Assembly (NCBI GenBank): GCA_039000515.1
Contig: JBCFYV010000024.1
Coordinates: 16,830,452-16,894,451, forward strand
From: Timema cristinae
Taxonomy: Eukaryota; Arthropoda; Insecta; Phasmatodea; Timematidae
DNA length: 64,000 nucleotides
Direction: 5' to 3'
Shown one piece after another: positions 10,100 through 20,321 of this stretch (position 1 is the stretch's first letter; every line of letters starts with the position of its first letter). A model generated the notes under the pieces. The model searched no databases, was not told the origin of the DNA, and saw only the letters and a list, made by a program, of their open reading frames with translations. The translations under genes were made by a program, and so were the position numbers.

Positions 10100-10287
10100 G
10101 CGAAGCCCTAGTGAAAACTAGTGGCAATATTCTGCAGCGCTTGTGCAACGCCGGAACCAAGCTTACTCCTCAGAACCTTTGGGACGGTTGGAAGGAAATA
10201 TTTCAAGCAGTGCTGGGGATCACCGGTGAGAATTTAAACAAAGAGCTACAGAAGTATGCGCAACAAGGCTTTCATGTCAACGAGTGA
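10100..10287 (+). CDS. candidate terminal coding exon, unknown protein
   Basis: After an AG acceptor (ACTTATGATGGCAG) the frame is open for 62 codons to a TGA at 10285. It starts GEALVKTSGNILQRLCNAGT and ends KYAQQGFHVNE. The composition and helix-like spacing resemble a real protein terminus. The first two bases complete a codon begun in the preceding exon, so it cannot be spliced directly to the 6012 position; either an exon is missing between them or this is another gene. An ATG 10 bp upstream of the acceptor would allow a 65-codon single-exon reading. An AATAAA at 10434 follows at a normal distance. The acceptor lacks a strong pyrimidine tract, which lowers confidence. Confidence 0.45.
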
Positions 10288-10433
10288 TCCAAATTCTCTT
10301 GGATAATCAATTAAAACTATACATATTTATCTGACTAGATAGAAGTTTATTAAAGATTATCTCTTCTAAATTATGTCCATAAACTGTTTTTGTGCCTAAA
10401 TTCTCCAAATATGATTAATTGTAATGTTCTATA

Positions 10434-10439
10434 AATAAA
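10434..10439 (+). terminator. AATAAA polyadenylation signal
   Basis: A canonical hexamer lies about 147 bp after the stop at 10287, within ATAAATAAAATAAAATGTG. It would give a short 3' untranslated region for the candidate terminal exon. Such hexamers also occur by chance in AT-rich DNA. Confidence 0.35.
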
Positions 10440-10444
10440 ATAAA

Positions 10445-11120
10445 ATGTGTACCTGTCAGTTTGTATGTGTATGTGTTAACGCTAGTACTTCAAAACCGAG
10501 AAACCTTGAAATCTGAAACTTGGCGTACGTACCGAGGAAACCTAAAGGTGTGAGGTTTTTTTTTTTACTTTTAGATATATTCTAACCTAGTGTCTTAGCC
10601 CATGACCACAAATTCAGTTGGATTGAAAATCATTTCAACCCATAAAGATTGAACTTTGCATACTTACAGGTGAAGCTATGACAGGCCTCGCAAACCGTAA
10701 GTGGAAATTACATGGCTTGAATAAAAAAATGACCCAGGCCACAGATTGGAAGCAGTAATAGATGCTAAAAATACTTTAAGAATCACTTTAAGCTTTTTAA
10801 AAAAAAATACTTTCACAAGTTTGACGTATTATACCACTTGAGCACTGGTTCAGGTAGCTCATGAACCAATAAAAACATAAGATAAAACATGGCAGAGGCT
10901 TATACACTTAAATAGCCTTAGGTTATATTAACCTCATCTTTAGCCTACTTTTAACTCATTTTGCGACTTGACAACTTAAACTGCGTTACCATCAGTTTTT
11001 GCAGTTCAAAGTTAAGGAACAATGAACGATGAAACTTTGCATACATATTAAGGGAGTATTTAGGGTGTACAAATTTGACTATACGTGCATATTAAAAGAC
11101 TGACGGGATATTGAGCTCGG
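10445..11120 (+). repeat. probable arthropod interspersed repeat, class unknown
   Basis: The motif CTTGAAATCTGAAACTTGGC near 10510, GAACTTTGCATACTTACAGG near 10652 and GAAACTTTGCATACATATTA near 11030 recur within the segment in the same orientation. This suggests one decayed element with internal repeats. No ends or coding region were identified. Confidence 0.35.
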
Positions 11121-11206
11121 GATGATGAAAGGGTTTCCGATATTTTTCAGTGCCAGTATGTGCTGCTTAATATAGGGGTGATTCATTTTCTGGCAAAACT
11201 TGTCTA

Positions 11207-11458
11207 ATGGAGAAATTTCAGAATTAAATACAAATAAATGTCAAAAGACCACTGGTATGTTTGGAATATAAGCCTCGCCAACGTCTTCTTTCTCCCCACC
11301 ACATCTCCTCCTAAATATATATATATTAGAAAGAGAGAGAGAGGACTGTGATTTAGGAGGAGATGTGGTGGGAGAAAGAAGACGTTGGCGAGGCTTATAT
11401 TCCAAACATACCATGGTCTTTTGACATTAATTTGTATTTAATTCTGAAATTTCTCCAT
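11207..11458. repeat. long near-perfect inverted repeat (hairpin)
   Basis: The left arm 11207-11314 and right arm 11351-11458 are reverse complements over about 108 bp with only a few differences by eye. The loop is 36 bp and contains ATATATATAT and GAGAGAGAGAG. The left arm starts ATGGAGAAATTTCAGAATT and the right arm ends with its complement. The outer flanks are not complementary, and (AT)n borders the right arm. It could be a recent foldback element, a local inverted duplication or a source of hairpin RNA. Confidence 0.9.
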
Positions 11459-12050
11459 ATATATATATTATATATATATAGAGAGATACATTTAGTCAGC
11501 TGGCTGAAGTGAGTGCAAAAGAACGAGAAGAGAGAATTATTTAACCTCGCAATTATCACACACACAAACATATAAATATGGATGTAATAAGTGCGAAGTT
11601 AATTAATACTTGGTGTTGCAATAAAAGTAGAGCAAGATAAATACCATGCTGAAGAAAAACATATACAGTTGTTATACAAACCAGTGTTACATGAAGAAGA
11701 GAAAAAAAAAAGGGGGGGGGGATATCAGACTTGTGTTCGAATCAACGATCTTGGTTATTCAGTTAAATATTTCTTCTATGCATAGGCCACTATGTAAATC
11801 TAGCAGTTAAATGTTCCAAATTAACAAACTTTTCAGGTTTTTTTTCTGTTTTTTTTAAAACTCCCTTTTTTTTTTGTTTTTTTTTCTTTCAAGAAATAGC
11901 CAGAATCCCGATGTTTCTCCGGCTCTCTAGGTTCATGGTAGCCTAGTCTACCTGTCCCGACTGGCTGACCAGCCGTTGCTTGGCTATCTAGCACCGATTG
12001 TTGCGTTAACGATGGTATTCAATGTTTCCTCCTGTAAAGTCTTCTTAGTG
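11459..12050. other. low-complexity then unassigned sequence
   Basis: (AT)n to 11480, purine runs near 11700-11720, and T-rich homopolymers at 11838-11890. From 11900 the sequence becomes balanced; this would be the 3' untranslated side of the minus-strand exon at 12051. Confidence 0.35.
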
Positions 12051-12149
12051 TCAGGAGGCAGCAGCTTCCCTCCTGTATCTCATCTGGCTGGACCGGTCCT
12101 CGTTGGACGGCGGCGGCGTAACTAGGCAGAAGTTGATCTTGTCGTACCG
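12051..12149 (-). CDS. candidate terminal exon, minus strand, unknown protein
   Basis: On the minus strand an AG (TTATTGCATCCAG at about 12150-12162) is followed by 32 codons and TGA. The reading starts RYDKINFCLVTPPPSNEDRS and ends in REAAAS, a hydrophilic tail with a proline run. The coding side is clearly more GC-rich than its flanks. A stop about 30 bp upstream of the acceptor in the same frame is consistent with an exon edge. The piece is short, no upstream exon was found, and the family is not recognised, so chance is not excluded. Confidence 0.35.
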   Translation of the reverse strand, partial: RYDKINFCLVTPPPSNEDRSSQMRYRREAAAS

Positions 12150-13042
12150 CTGGATGCAATAACGGCGCAACTACGACGTAGCGAGGATATAATTATACTA
12201 ACTTACCCACAACTTCATCGGACGTAGTTTCTTACTGAAGGTCACTTGCATGGCGATTTTGAGGTACTCTTCAACAAATTCTTCGAGGGTTGTTTACTTC
12301 AAGTACTCTTCCACCTTTCTCCTCTGTTTCTTTGACAAAGTTGCCCACTAACCACACATTATCAAGCGAAAACAATTGACCCCTTATATACAGTAATTGA
12401 ATTAGTGCCTTGGCTGAGGTTGTATTTTATTATTTTTGATGGACATATTATTGTGAAGTAAAGGAGAATGTTGGACGAGTACTCGAAGTAAGTAAATCTA
12501 TCAAAACTATATGAAAGTAACCATCGAAAAGAACATTAAATTATACACGAGGACATACAGTCCGAGGTGAAGACGAGAGGAACATTCTTTACCCCCCTTT
12601 GGTTTAATAAGTAGAGGAGTGGTCAGCGTAAAGTTGTAGGAACAATAACAACATAATATATCCTAAAGTGTTAGGAATCTGTTTCTTATCATTTTCTCGG
12701 AATTGTAAATACTACGGATTCCTCCACCCCACCATTTCTTCAGCTCCAAATTGGTACGTGCTGATACGTCATAGATCTGCCGTAACTACAGAGGCTGTGT
12801 TCAAATCACGATTTAGGGGGTTTGCAACTTTTATTACATGTTTTGTTGAAACTACCTCACTAGTAGGAAATTCTCAGGCTATAATAATTTTAACCTGTTA
12901 CTTGTCTTACATAAAACTTAAGTTTGATTAACAAAAAGTCGAAAGCTAGCACAATTTTAATATAAATAAATAAATAGGAACAAATTTTAGTATATCCATT
13001 ATTATTTTTAATATTATAAGTTTACCTATCAAATAATACTTA
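12150..13042. other. unassigned; one 87-codon frame judged doubtful
   Basis: If the minus-strand exon at 12051 is real, this is its intron side. A plus frame of 87 codons starts at 12668; it has mixed composition but no splice or promoter support. 12930-13040 is AT-rich. Confidence 0.3.
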
Positions 13043-13236
13043 GGGCCAGTTTCATATCAAATTAGTACCCTCAAGTGCGCGCTACACTAAGTACATTACG
13101 ACACCTACCTAAACCAGAATGGAATGGCCAGTTTCCTATGTGAGAATGGCCATCCATTCGAGTTCAGTAGGTGTCGTAATGTACTTAGTGTAGCGCCGCA
13201 CTTGAGGCGTACTAAATTTGACTATGAAACTGGCCC
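13043..13236. mobile_element. 194-bp foldback MITE, GGGCCAGTTTCATA ends
   Basis: The ends GGGCCAGTTTCATA and TATGAAACTGGCCC are inverted, and inside them nearly the whole element folds: GCGCTACACTAAGTACATTA on the left matches its complement on the right, giving arms of about 70 bp. The loop repeats GGCCAGTTTC, suggesting an internal duplication of an end. No clear target-site duplication was seen, so superfamily is left open. Confidence 0.8.
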
Positions 13237-13599
13237 AAAGTTCTTTATAAAAATATACAGCAATACTATCAATATATCGGAGACTTATTTTAAGCTTCAG
13301 ATACTTATTTCCGTCATATTTAATAGCTTTTCTTTATTACGAGTCTTAGATTTAAAAAATATATGGGCTATATTTTGCGACAGTGTCTATTTATTTTTGT
13401 ATCTATGTAAAATCTGTTTTTTGATCATTTGTAGCCTGAATGGTTATGCAATATGGGCGGTAAAGTCTTGACATAAATCGGATAGTGGTAAGGTTAATAT
13501 ATACAACGTAGCTATAAAGATATTCAAGAAAAGCTAAGCTTAAACAAAATATTCACCCCCTCGATTCAAACTCAGTGACCAGATGATATGATGATCCAC

Positions 13600-13815
13600 A
13601 TCGTTAGGTAAACGTTATAAGACGTCAACCTAGTCAGATCTGGTTTACCGGTGACGGTAAGACCTAAGACCAGACCAAGATGTACTAAGAGGTTTTACCT
13701 TAATCGTTTTCCACTCTCCCTCCACGCAAAAATGGGTAAATTTAAAATATACCTACCCCTACCACATTAATATAACTATGGGTATAGCCTAACGGGTAGT
13801 AGTAAAACGTGGAGC
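13600..13815 (+). mobile_element. SINE-B, diverged
   Basis: The body block TTTTCCACTCTCCCTCCACG is well preserved; the box B region is replaced by a variant sequence and the tail reads GCCTAACGGGTAGTAGTAAA. The head includes GTTATAAGACGTCAACCTAG. It is an old copy. Confidence 0.7.
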
Positions 13816-14872
13816 AAATAGGAATAAATATAAAAATTAATAGATGTATTATTTAAAAAAAATTTTAATATTTAAATACGAAGTAAGGAATCAAGTCGTA
13901 ACCAAGGAATGGACTCGTCCCACCTCGAAAGTATGGATATAAATTATTTTTTTCCTCTTTAATATATTTCATAGCTTAATGAAGTCTTAAAGAATTCCTA
14001 ACATCCAAGCCTTCAACCTAAATTATGTTTTAGAGTACCTAAAAATGCGTCAAGAGGGATTAAATGTATTTCATTTTTGACATCTTGTGTTGGGGAATTA
14101 AAGAGTCACAGCAGGAAGAATCCCCACGCTATCAAATAAATTTCTGAGTACGACCCTGTGCTATGTTGTAACATTGTAACTATGGTGAGAACATCCAACA
14201 AAAACATGGCCAAAACTAGCATCAAGCTTCGTTTAACTTTTGTATCCCGAAGACCCGCCATAAAACACATTTTAGCCTTCTCATTATAGTTTTATGGTGA
14301 CCTTGATAAAAGCTGTTTTTATGTCTCCCACAAACCAACACTAAAATGTGGTCAGTATCATGTATGGGGAGTTTTGGAAAGAGAGAGAGAGAAATACCGG
14401 CCAATATTGGCACGGTTGCCAAACGCAATATTTTACAGAATAAATATTGGGCCAACAACGTGACAATTTCCTGAATCGTTCGAAACCGACACTCCTTAAC
14501 CTTCTATTTACAAGTGAGTCTAAAAAAAATATATCCCCTAAATTTGGTAGGTACAGTCCCATTTTCATATGAAGAGCTTTTTAGAGAATACAATCGTAAT
14601 TTTATGAGCTCAACCAAACGTCATGCACATCGTGGGGAGGTTTTATGTATTCTAATTTATAAAACAGTGGAATTGAGATCAGGGAAAACGTTTTACCATT
14701 TTTTTTAAAGTGTATAGAAAACTTGAAAAATATTTTTCTAAATTAAAAAATTCACTGACTAATTAGTTACTAAAATTACTTTAATATATTCATACGTCAA
14801 TCCATATGATATGGAAATGTAACTTTCTATGATTAATAGCATCATAATACTAATATAGCATAAAGTTTTTTT
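13816..14872. other. unassigned AT-rich stretch
   Basis: Frames of 60-80 codons on both strands between 14222 and 14708 overlap one another and show no splice signals. A single MITE-like left end TACAGTCCCATTTTCATA lies at about 14555 without a partner. Confidence 0.3.
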
Positions 14873-15118
14873 AACACCACGTCTAATACCCATTTGGGTT
14901 ACTCGCTTATATACTAATTAAGTTAAGGGATTAGGGATTAGTAGGGTTGAATTTAGGGGAAGAGTACCCCCAATTTCGTGGAGAAAGAGTGGAAAATCAT
15001 TTTGTAAGAAACCATCCCCAATACACCCTACAGATATTCGAACTCCAATCTTCCTGCCATCTGCATCCTAGTCTAATTCAAGGGCAACACCTTAAACCAT
15101 GTGGCCACAAAAGCAGGT
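14873..15118 (-). mobile_element. SINE-B, full length, diverged
   Basis: On the plus strand: AACACCACGTCTAATACCCA (tail), GTACCCCCAATTTCGTGGAG (body), ATATTCGAACTCCAATCTTCC (box B region) and ACCATGTGGCCAC (head). All parts are in order at near-consensus spacing, with many substitutions. Confidence 0.8.
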
Positions 15119-15227
15119 CACAAAGTTATTGATATTGACAAAAAATAATTATTTCCTGAAGGGGAAAAAAAGGTCCTTGCGACCGTTTTCTTGCTATATC
15201 TCCTCTTACATTTAATATTTAACGGTC

Positions 15228-15370
15228 TACAGAGTTGGATACTAGCAATGGTTTCGTCTAGTCTAGTTTGACTTGCCAGTGACAAGGAGAACGGGGTTTG
15301 AATCAGAGCTGGGTGTATTGAGAATTTTTTTATCCTCTCCCTCCAAGCAAGTGCAGGAATATTTCCTATT
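15228..15370 (+). mobile_element. SINE-B, 5' part
   Basis: The head (TTCGTCTAGTCTAGTTTGAC), box B (GGGGTTTGAATCAGAG) and start of the body (CTCTCCCTCCAAGCAAGTGC) are present. The element breaks off after TTTCCTATTCAT. Confidence 0.6.
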
Positions 15371-16639
15371 CATCTTCAGCTAGTTAATAAATATATAGGT
15401 ATCATTTTGAGAATACAATAGATCTTATCGGTGAGGCTCTTGATGCCACTCTTGCTCTCAGTGGTAGGTTGTTTCTTGCTGCTGTGTGGGTTGCATAACA
15501 ATTAGGCTTGTCAGTCTGTAGAACTGCTGTACGCTCATAGTATGAGTGGAAGTACCGCACAGTGCATTACGTAGATCCAAGATAGCGTTATTACACTTGG
15601 GTTAGAATTGTATCGACTGCTCAAATCTCTAGTTCTTTAACTTGCTCAAGTGTGTGTGTGTGTGTGGGGGGGGGGGGATAGTAATATTACAGTTGACCAA
15701 CCCCGTGGCAATTTGCCAGCATAGAGTCCAAGGAAAATTAAATAGGTCTAAATGCAAATTCTGTCACGGTCAAACTTGTAATTTTAGCTGGTAGCTCTCT
15801 TCCTTAGGTTTTTTTAAAGACCAAATTAAGACCATGCATCATACGCCTATCAACTCTATGATACCGTCGGCTAGAAATTTACACAAACACTATTGCACGT
15901 GGATCATTTCTGACTGAACATTAGTGGAGATAAAGAGTCAATAGAAGTTCCTGATACAGAACATTGTGAAATATTAAATTATATTTGGATAAAACCTTAG
16001 TTTAAAAGGCCGTTTTTTGACCATTTTAGAATGGATTCACAGATAAGCACTGTTCTCAAATCTGTATTCTGTTATGATAGGGACATAATGTAATTATTAA
16101 CAAGAAACGTTGTCGCTTTGTCCCCCATCTTCACCGAGGAAAATTTCTAGTAAAAATTCAAATGCGAGTGCATAGCTTGGTATTTTCCCTTTTACTCCCA
16201 TACCTCGCGCGATCCGGGAGCTGAGTTGGGCCTGCTATAATGAACGCTCTTAAACCTACGTCAAGTTATATTGAACCAGTGAACCAGATAGTTTGCCAAC
16301 AGAGCTATTTAAAAACACGCTTGTAGCTCTTCGTATTAGTTTAATATCCCAATCACCAAATAGTATAATATGATGAAAAGAGTTATTTTATCTTCACCGC
16401 GTTTTACTACTCATATGGTGGTTCGAATTTTAAAACTAATTGGGTACCTAAAGATGGAATAAATAAACGCTACAATTAAGTATATACGAAAGAGGAAGAT
16501 CGGGGGATGAATCATGATAATTACGCAAATCAGCTGTAACTGAGTTATATTCAAATAAATTGAAAAATAACACATGGACACGGGACTCGAACTCAGGGCG
16601 TTTTGAGTATAGATAAGGAAAGTAGAATTTAGATTATTA
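15371..16639. other. unassigned, with G run and SINE tail remnant
   Basis: 15420-15640 has balanced composition without a credible frame. (GT)n and a 12-base G run lie at 15650-15678. A remnant of the SINE tail (CACCGCGTTTTACTAC) is at about 16396. Nothing else was recognised. Confidence 0.3.
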
Positions 16640-16795
16640 TGTCTACGCATTTGAGTAGAGGAAGCGTAAAAATCTATCTTGGAAAATTTATCCTCAGTAG
16701 ACCCAGCCAGGTTTCGAACACTCACTTCACCATATTCGGAAAAAACATACCGTACAAGCTTGACGATTAGACCGGGTGCCCATCGATGCTGGTTT
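16640..16795 (-). mobile_element. SINE-B, head and body fragment
   Basis: On the plus strand: CTACGCATTTGAGTAGAGG, TCCTCAGTAGACCCAGCC, AGGTTTCGAACACTCAC and GATTAGACCGGGTGCCC. If the tail remnant at 16396 belongs to it, about 240 bp are inserted between the two. Confidence 0.6.
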
Positions 16796-16818
16796 GGGTG
16801 TAGTGTATTAATGGGTAC

Positions 16819-16819
<1 letters not shown>

Positions 16820-16875
<56 letters not shown>
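16820..16875. repeat. (GT)n microsatellite
   Basis: An uninterrupted dinucleotide run of about 55 bp. The cysteine/valine frame through it is an artefact. Confidence 0.97.
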
Positions 16876-16876
<1 letters not shown>

Positions 16877-17153
16877 CTTTAAACATACAAATAAAGAGAA
16901 ATGTAGTCTTCATTTACCCTGAAAGGTAGAGCAGTTTCATATTGACTGATTTAACTATGGTTTGTATATCATAAGCTTATCCAAAGTATTATGATTCGTC
17001 AAGCTAGGAGGAATACTATTTTTCAGTGTAAACTAAATGTTAAATACGCTATTTCGGAATAATTTCTCGAATCAACTAGCTCTAGACCAAAATACTTTAA
17101 TTTTCAATGAGCGTGGGCCACATGCCTCGCGGGCTGCCAGTTGGACCACATTG

Positions 17154-17154
17154 A

Positions 17155-17226
<72 letters not shown>
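17154..17226. repeat. (TG)n(TA)n compound microsatellite
   Basis: About 24 bp of TG pass directly into about 48 bp of TA. Frames through it are artefacts. Confidence 0.97.
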
Positions 17227-17234
<8 letters not shown>

Positions 17235-17499
17235 TAAAGCCATGCCACTAACCAGAGATTTTCTTAAATTTCGCAATAAGCTACAAAGCTGGAAATTAAC
17301 ACAATATAATGAATGCTTACTTAAGTGTCGTAGTTACGCCCAAAATACTTAAAAAAGGACTTTTTTTTTGTAAGAGAAGGTGGGGTGGCACCAAAAGGGG
17401 TTCAGCACACCATGATAGTCCGTGCGGATAATGGATCTAGCTGCGTGTTTCTTTATATTTGTGTTCGTTTAGAAAATATGGGTTTTTAAATACTGAATA

Positions 17500-17695
17500 T
17501 TGAGGGGTAAAGGATGTATGAGATGGCTTAGAGTAACAGTACCCACATTGGCGAGTAGTTAGGACAAGAACTTCACTTGTTAAAACACAATTCAGCTACA
17601 CCTAACCGGGAACCAAACCCCGACACCAGAGTCGATCAAATACAATAAGAGTTTAAAGCTTTAGACTGATCGTTCACCGGTTCAGATCTTAACTT
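17500..17695 (-). mobile_element. SINE-B-like, very diverged
   Basis: The plus strand shows ACAGTACCCACATTGGCGAG, then a box B-like complement CGGGAACCAAACCCC and a head-like CAATAAGAGTTTAAAGCTTT. Order and spacing fit SINE-B but identity is low. Confidence 0.4.
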
Positions 17696-17991
17696 TTATT
17701 AAATGCATACAAACTTTTAGGAACAATTTGTTTTTTCTCAAGAAATAAACCAAATTAATTAGCAGCTTTTCCCATACACAGCACGAATGCATTGTCTTTT
17801 CTACTACAAAGACTACCGACATTGTCATTCAACGCATGTATAGTATACAGCTACCGAATATTGTCACGTAATGTCAAAAACCACGTCGAAATAAAAGGGA
17901 TTTAATTTTATTTAGAGTCTCGTTAGACTTGACTTTACTTCTTCGAGCATTGTTACGAGAGAAACATTTATGAATGAAATAAGGGCCGCCA

Positions 17992-18003
17992 TGCGCACGC
18001 GCA
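17992..18003 (+). promoter_or_regulatory. NRF-1/Ewg-type palindromic site
   Basis: TGCGCACGCGCA fits the consensus YGCGCAYGCGCR bound by NRF-1 in vertebrates and by Ewg in flies. It lies 41 bp upstream of the ATG at 18044 in a small GC-rich island (GAAGGGCGGGCGGACAGAG). Factor identity is inferred from motif only. Confidence 0.4.
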
Positions 18004-18043
18004 CTAAAGAGGAAGCATTTGAAGGGCGGGCGGACAGAGTTCA

Positions 18044-18082
18044 ATGAAGCCATTGATGAAGGAGCAACTGGCAAGACGACCG
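18044..18082 (+). CDS. candidate first coding exon (13 codons)
   Basis: An ATG in a reasonable context (AGTTCAATGA) is followed by MKPLMKEQLARRP and a donor ACCG|GTAAAG in phase 0. The GC-rich leader and the palindromic site upstream support a promoter-proximal position. Read past the donor, the frame closes after 7 more codons. A minus-strand frame of 66 codons overlaps and cannot be excluded. No downstream exon was identified. Confidence 0.25.
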
Positions 18083-18445
18083 GTAAAGAAACACAAAGAT
18101 TATTAGAAAAGTCAATAATGGATTTTTAAACCATGAATCACGTTATATATATAAAAAAAAGAGCAAAACTTTTCGAAAGAAGGAAGTATTAAGTCTTGAG
18201 CGTGTTTTACAATATAAAATATGTCTGCACGCAAGTAAGAGATCAAGTTAAGGGATTAATTTTACTATTACTATGCCAACAATTATTATTAAAAAGAGCG
18301 TAAGAAAATTTAGGGCGAACGTTAAATTGCACTACGTGGATAAGGAGTACTTTGTCTGGCAGAAATATTTATTTTGTACTCTAGAATGTGGATTTTAGCA
18401 TAAGGCACTGTGGATACACGGCTTCCAGATCAATTTAAATTGTAC

Positions 18446-18577
18446 TAGTAGTAGTAGTAGTGGAGGTGGTGGTAGTAGTAGTAGTAGTTGTAGTAGTAGT
18501 GGTGGTGGTGGTGGTGGTGGTAGTAGTAGTAGTGGTGATAATAGTAGTAGTAATAGTGGTAGTAGTAGTGGTGATAA

Positions 18578-18614
<37 letters not shown>

Positions 18615-18637
18615 GGTGGTAGTAGTAGTGGTGATAA

Positions 18638-18672
<35 letters not shown>

Positions 18673-18722
18673 TGGTGGTGGTGGTGGTGGTAGTAGTAGT
18701 GTGTATAATAATAATAATATAA

Positions 18723-18755
<33 letters not shown>

Positions 18756-18805
18756 AGTAGTTAGTGTAGTAGTAGTAGTAGTAGTAGTAGTTAGTAGTAG
18801 TAGTA
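18446..18805. repeat. interrupted (GTA)n/(GTG)n trinucleotide array
   Basis: About 360 bp of GTA units with blocks of GTG and interspersed ATA. Blocks with GTGGTGATAATAGTAGTAG recur, showing local duplication. Long frames on both strands (valine or tyrosine/histidine) are by-products. Confidence 0.97.
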
Positions 18806-18807
18806 TA

Positions 18808-19134
18808 CCATCCCTGTGGTCTAGCGGTCATATTTCCTGACTACAGACCCAGAGGTCCCGGGTTCGAGATTTTTATAGATCTCCCTGTGAAGCAGTGGGT
18901 CTGGAAAGGGGTCATTTCAGCCTCACGAGGACAAATGAGGAGCTACTTGAATGTAAGAATAGCAGCTACAACCTAGAAACCTGAGATTAACAGCCAAAGG
19001 GTGCATTGTGCTGACCCCATGACACCCTTTATCTGCAAATGTTGGCACTATCTTTACCAACATGCGGCGGCCGCTCGGTCGGTATAGCTCGCTTGCGGGG
19101 GCTGACGTCATGGAGTTTGTTTTATTGTTAGTTT
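18808..19134 (+). mobile_element. SINE-D, full length, tRNA-Glu-like head
   Basis: The head TGTGGTCTAGCGGTCATATT followed by CCCGGGTTCGAG resembles eukaryotic tRNA-Glu in its 5' half and box B. The body reads TGTGAAGCAGTGGGTCTGG then CCTCACGAGGACAAATGAGG, and the 3' part GGTATAGCTCGCTTGCGGGG. The same order occurs at 46909-47222. It lacks the tail module shared by SINE-A/B/C and sits exactly between two trinucleotide arrays. Confidence 0.8.
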
Positions 19135-19238
19135 ATTATTATTATTATTAGTAGTAGTAGTAGTAATAGTAGTAGCAGTGGCAGCAGTATCAGTAGCAGC
19201 GGCAGCAGTAGTAGCAGTAGTAGTAATAGTAGTAGTAT

Positions 19239-19270
<32 letters not shown>
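19135..19270. repeat. (TTA)n/(GTA)n/(GCA)n microsatellite
   Basis: TTA units pass into GTA units with GCA interruptions. It directly follows the SINE-D 3' end and may have grown from its tail. Confidence 0.95.
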
Positions 19271-20044
19271 ACAGTAGCAATGGACTACGTATCAATTTTT
19301 GTTTCTAACGAATAAATTGAAAGACGACGACTACGACTACTGGGCTACTATAAAAACCAATAATTACTTAGATTAGCAGTTGTTTAGAGTAGCTTATAAA
19401 GTTAATACAGCCCGAACAAGACATTAATTGGAAAGGTAATATAGATCGAAACCGGTGTCTTAGTTCCCTTCAATTCAACGCGAGAGAGGCTCTCAAAGAA
19501 AACATATTTTCACTCTTGAGGAATAATTTATATATATATATGTGTGTGTGTGCGCTGTATTTAGAGTTCCCGTATCTAGGGAATCGTATTGCAAGTTTCA
19601 CCTCTTTCCTGAAGATTTCCTGAAGAACGAAACCTTGGTGGTCTGATTGGGAGGTAGCAACGGATTACTCCTAGTAACCCTTCCTCGTGGCTGAGTAGGG
19701 TAGTTCTGGTCGAGTAAAGGAGACCTTGGTTTATTTCAGATTGGTTCTGACAGATATGTTTGCTATCTGGATACACATTCATCCTATTATTCATTTAATA
19801 AATACATAATTGCTGATATTGGGTGTGTAATATTATATGTACTGTGATAGTTTATAAGCTACGTGCTGGTATAATGCATGTTGGATTAAATATAAATGCT
19901 ATTTTGTTAATTAACGGGTATAGCCACAACTAAATATATTTTTTTTTAAATTTACAAAATACATAATTTATGTGCTTAGAAATTATATGACTTAAATTTC
20001 CCAATAAATGAATAAATAATAAACCATCTATAAATAGTTTAAAT
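19271..20044. other. unassigned stretch
   Basis: Mixed sequence with a short (TA)n(TG)n run at 19529-19552. A 72-codon minus frame at 19576-19794 has no support. Confidence 0.3.
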
Positions 20045-20135
20045 ATGACACCTACGTACAGGAATCAATGCCGGGACCATTAGATCAGTACGCCAATGCT
20101 CTATCAGTTATCTACCCAGGTTTCTTATTGTTATC
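20045..20135 (-). mobile_element. SINE-E head fragment
   Basis: On the minus strand: CTGATAGAGCATTGGCGTAC then AATGGTCCCGGCATTGATTC, tRNA-like with a damaged box B. It matches the head style of the fragments at 9745 and 59850. Confidence 0.45.
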
Positions 20136-20321
20136 AGGACGAATCATCATCACTCGTGGCTTATCAAATAGAGAACAGTAGGCCTACCAAGTGTGAGCCG
20201 TGCGGCCTACTTCCTTTCAATGGGCAGGCCAGTTGGTATTTTTACTTCAATCTATTTATATCATTCTTTCCTGCACCTTCTTTCGAATTATTTTATTCAA
20301 ATTTATGTTTAAAAACATCAG

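Noticed and set aside
18445..18831. 128-codon minus and 77-codon plus frames
   Set aside because: They translate a trinucleotide microsatellite (Tyr/His or Val only) and carry no gene signal.
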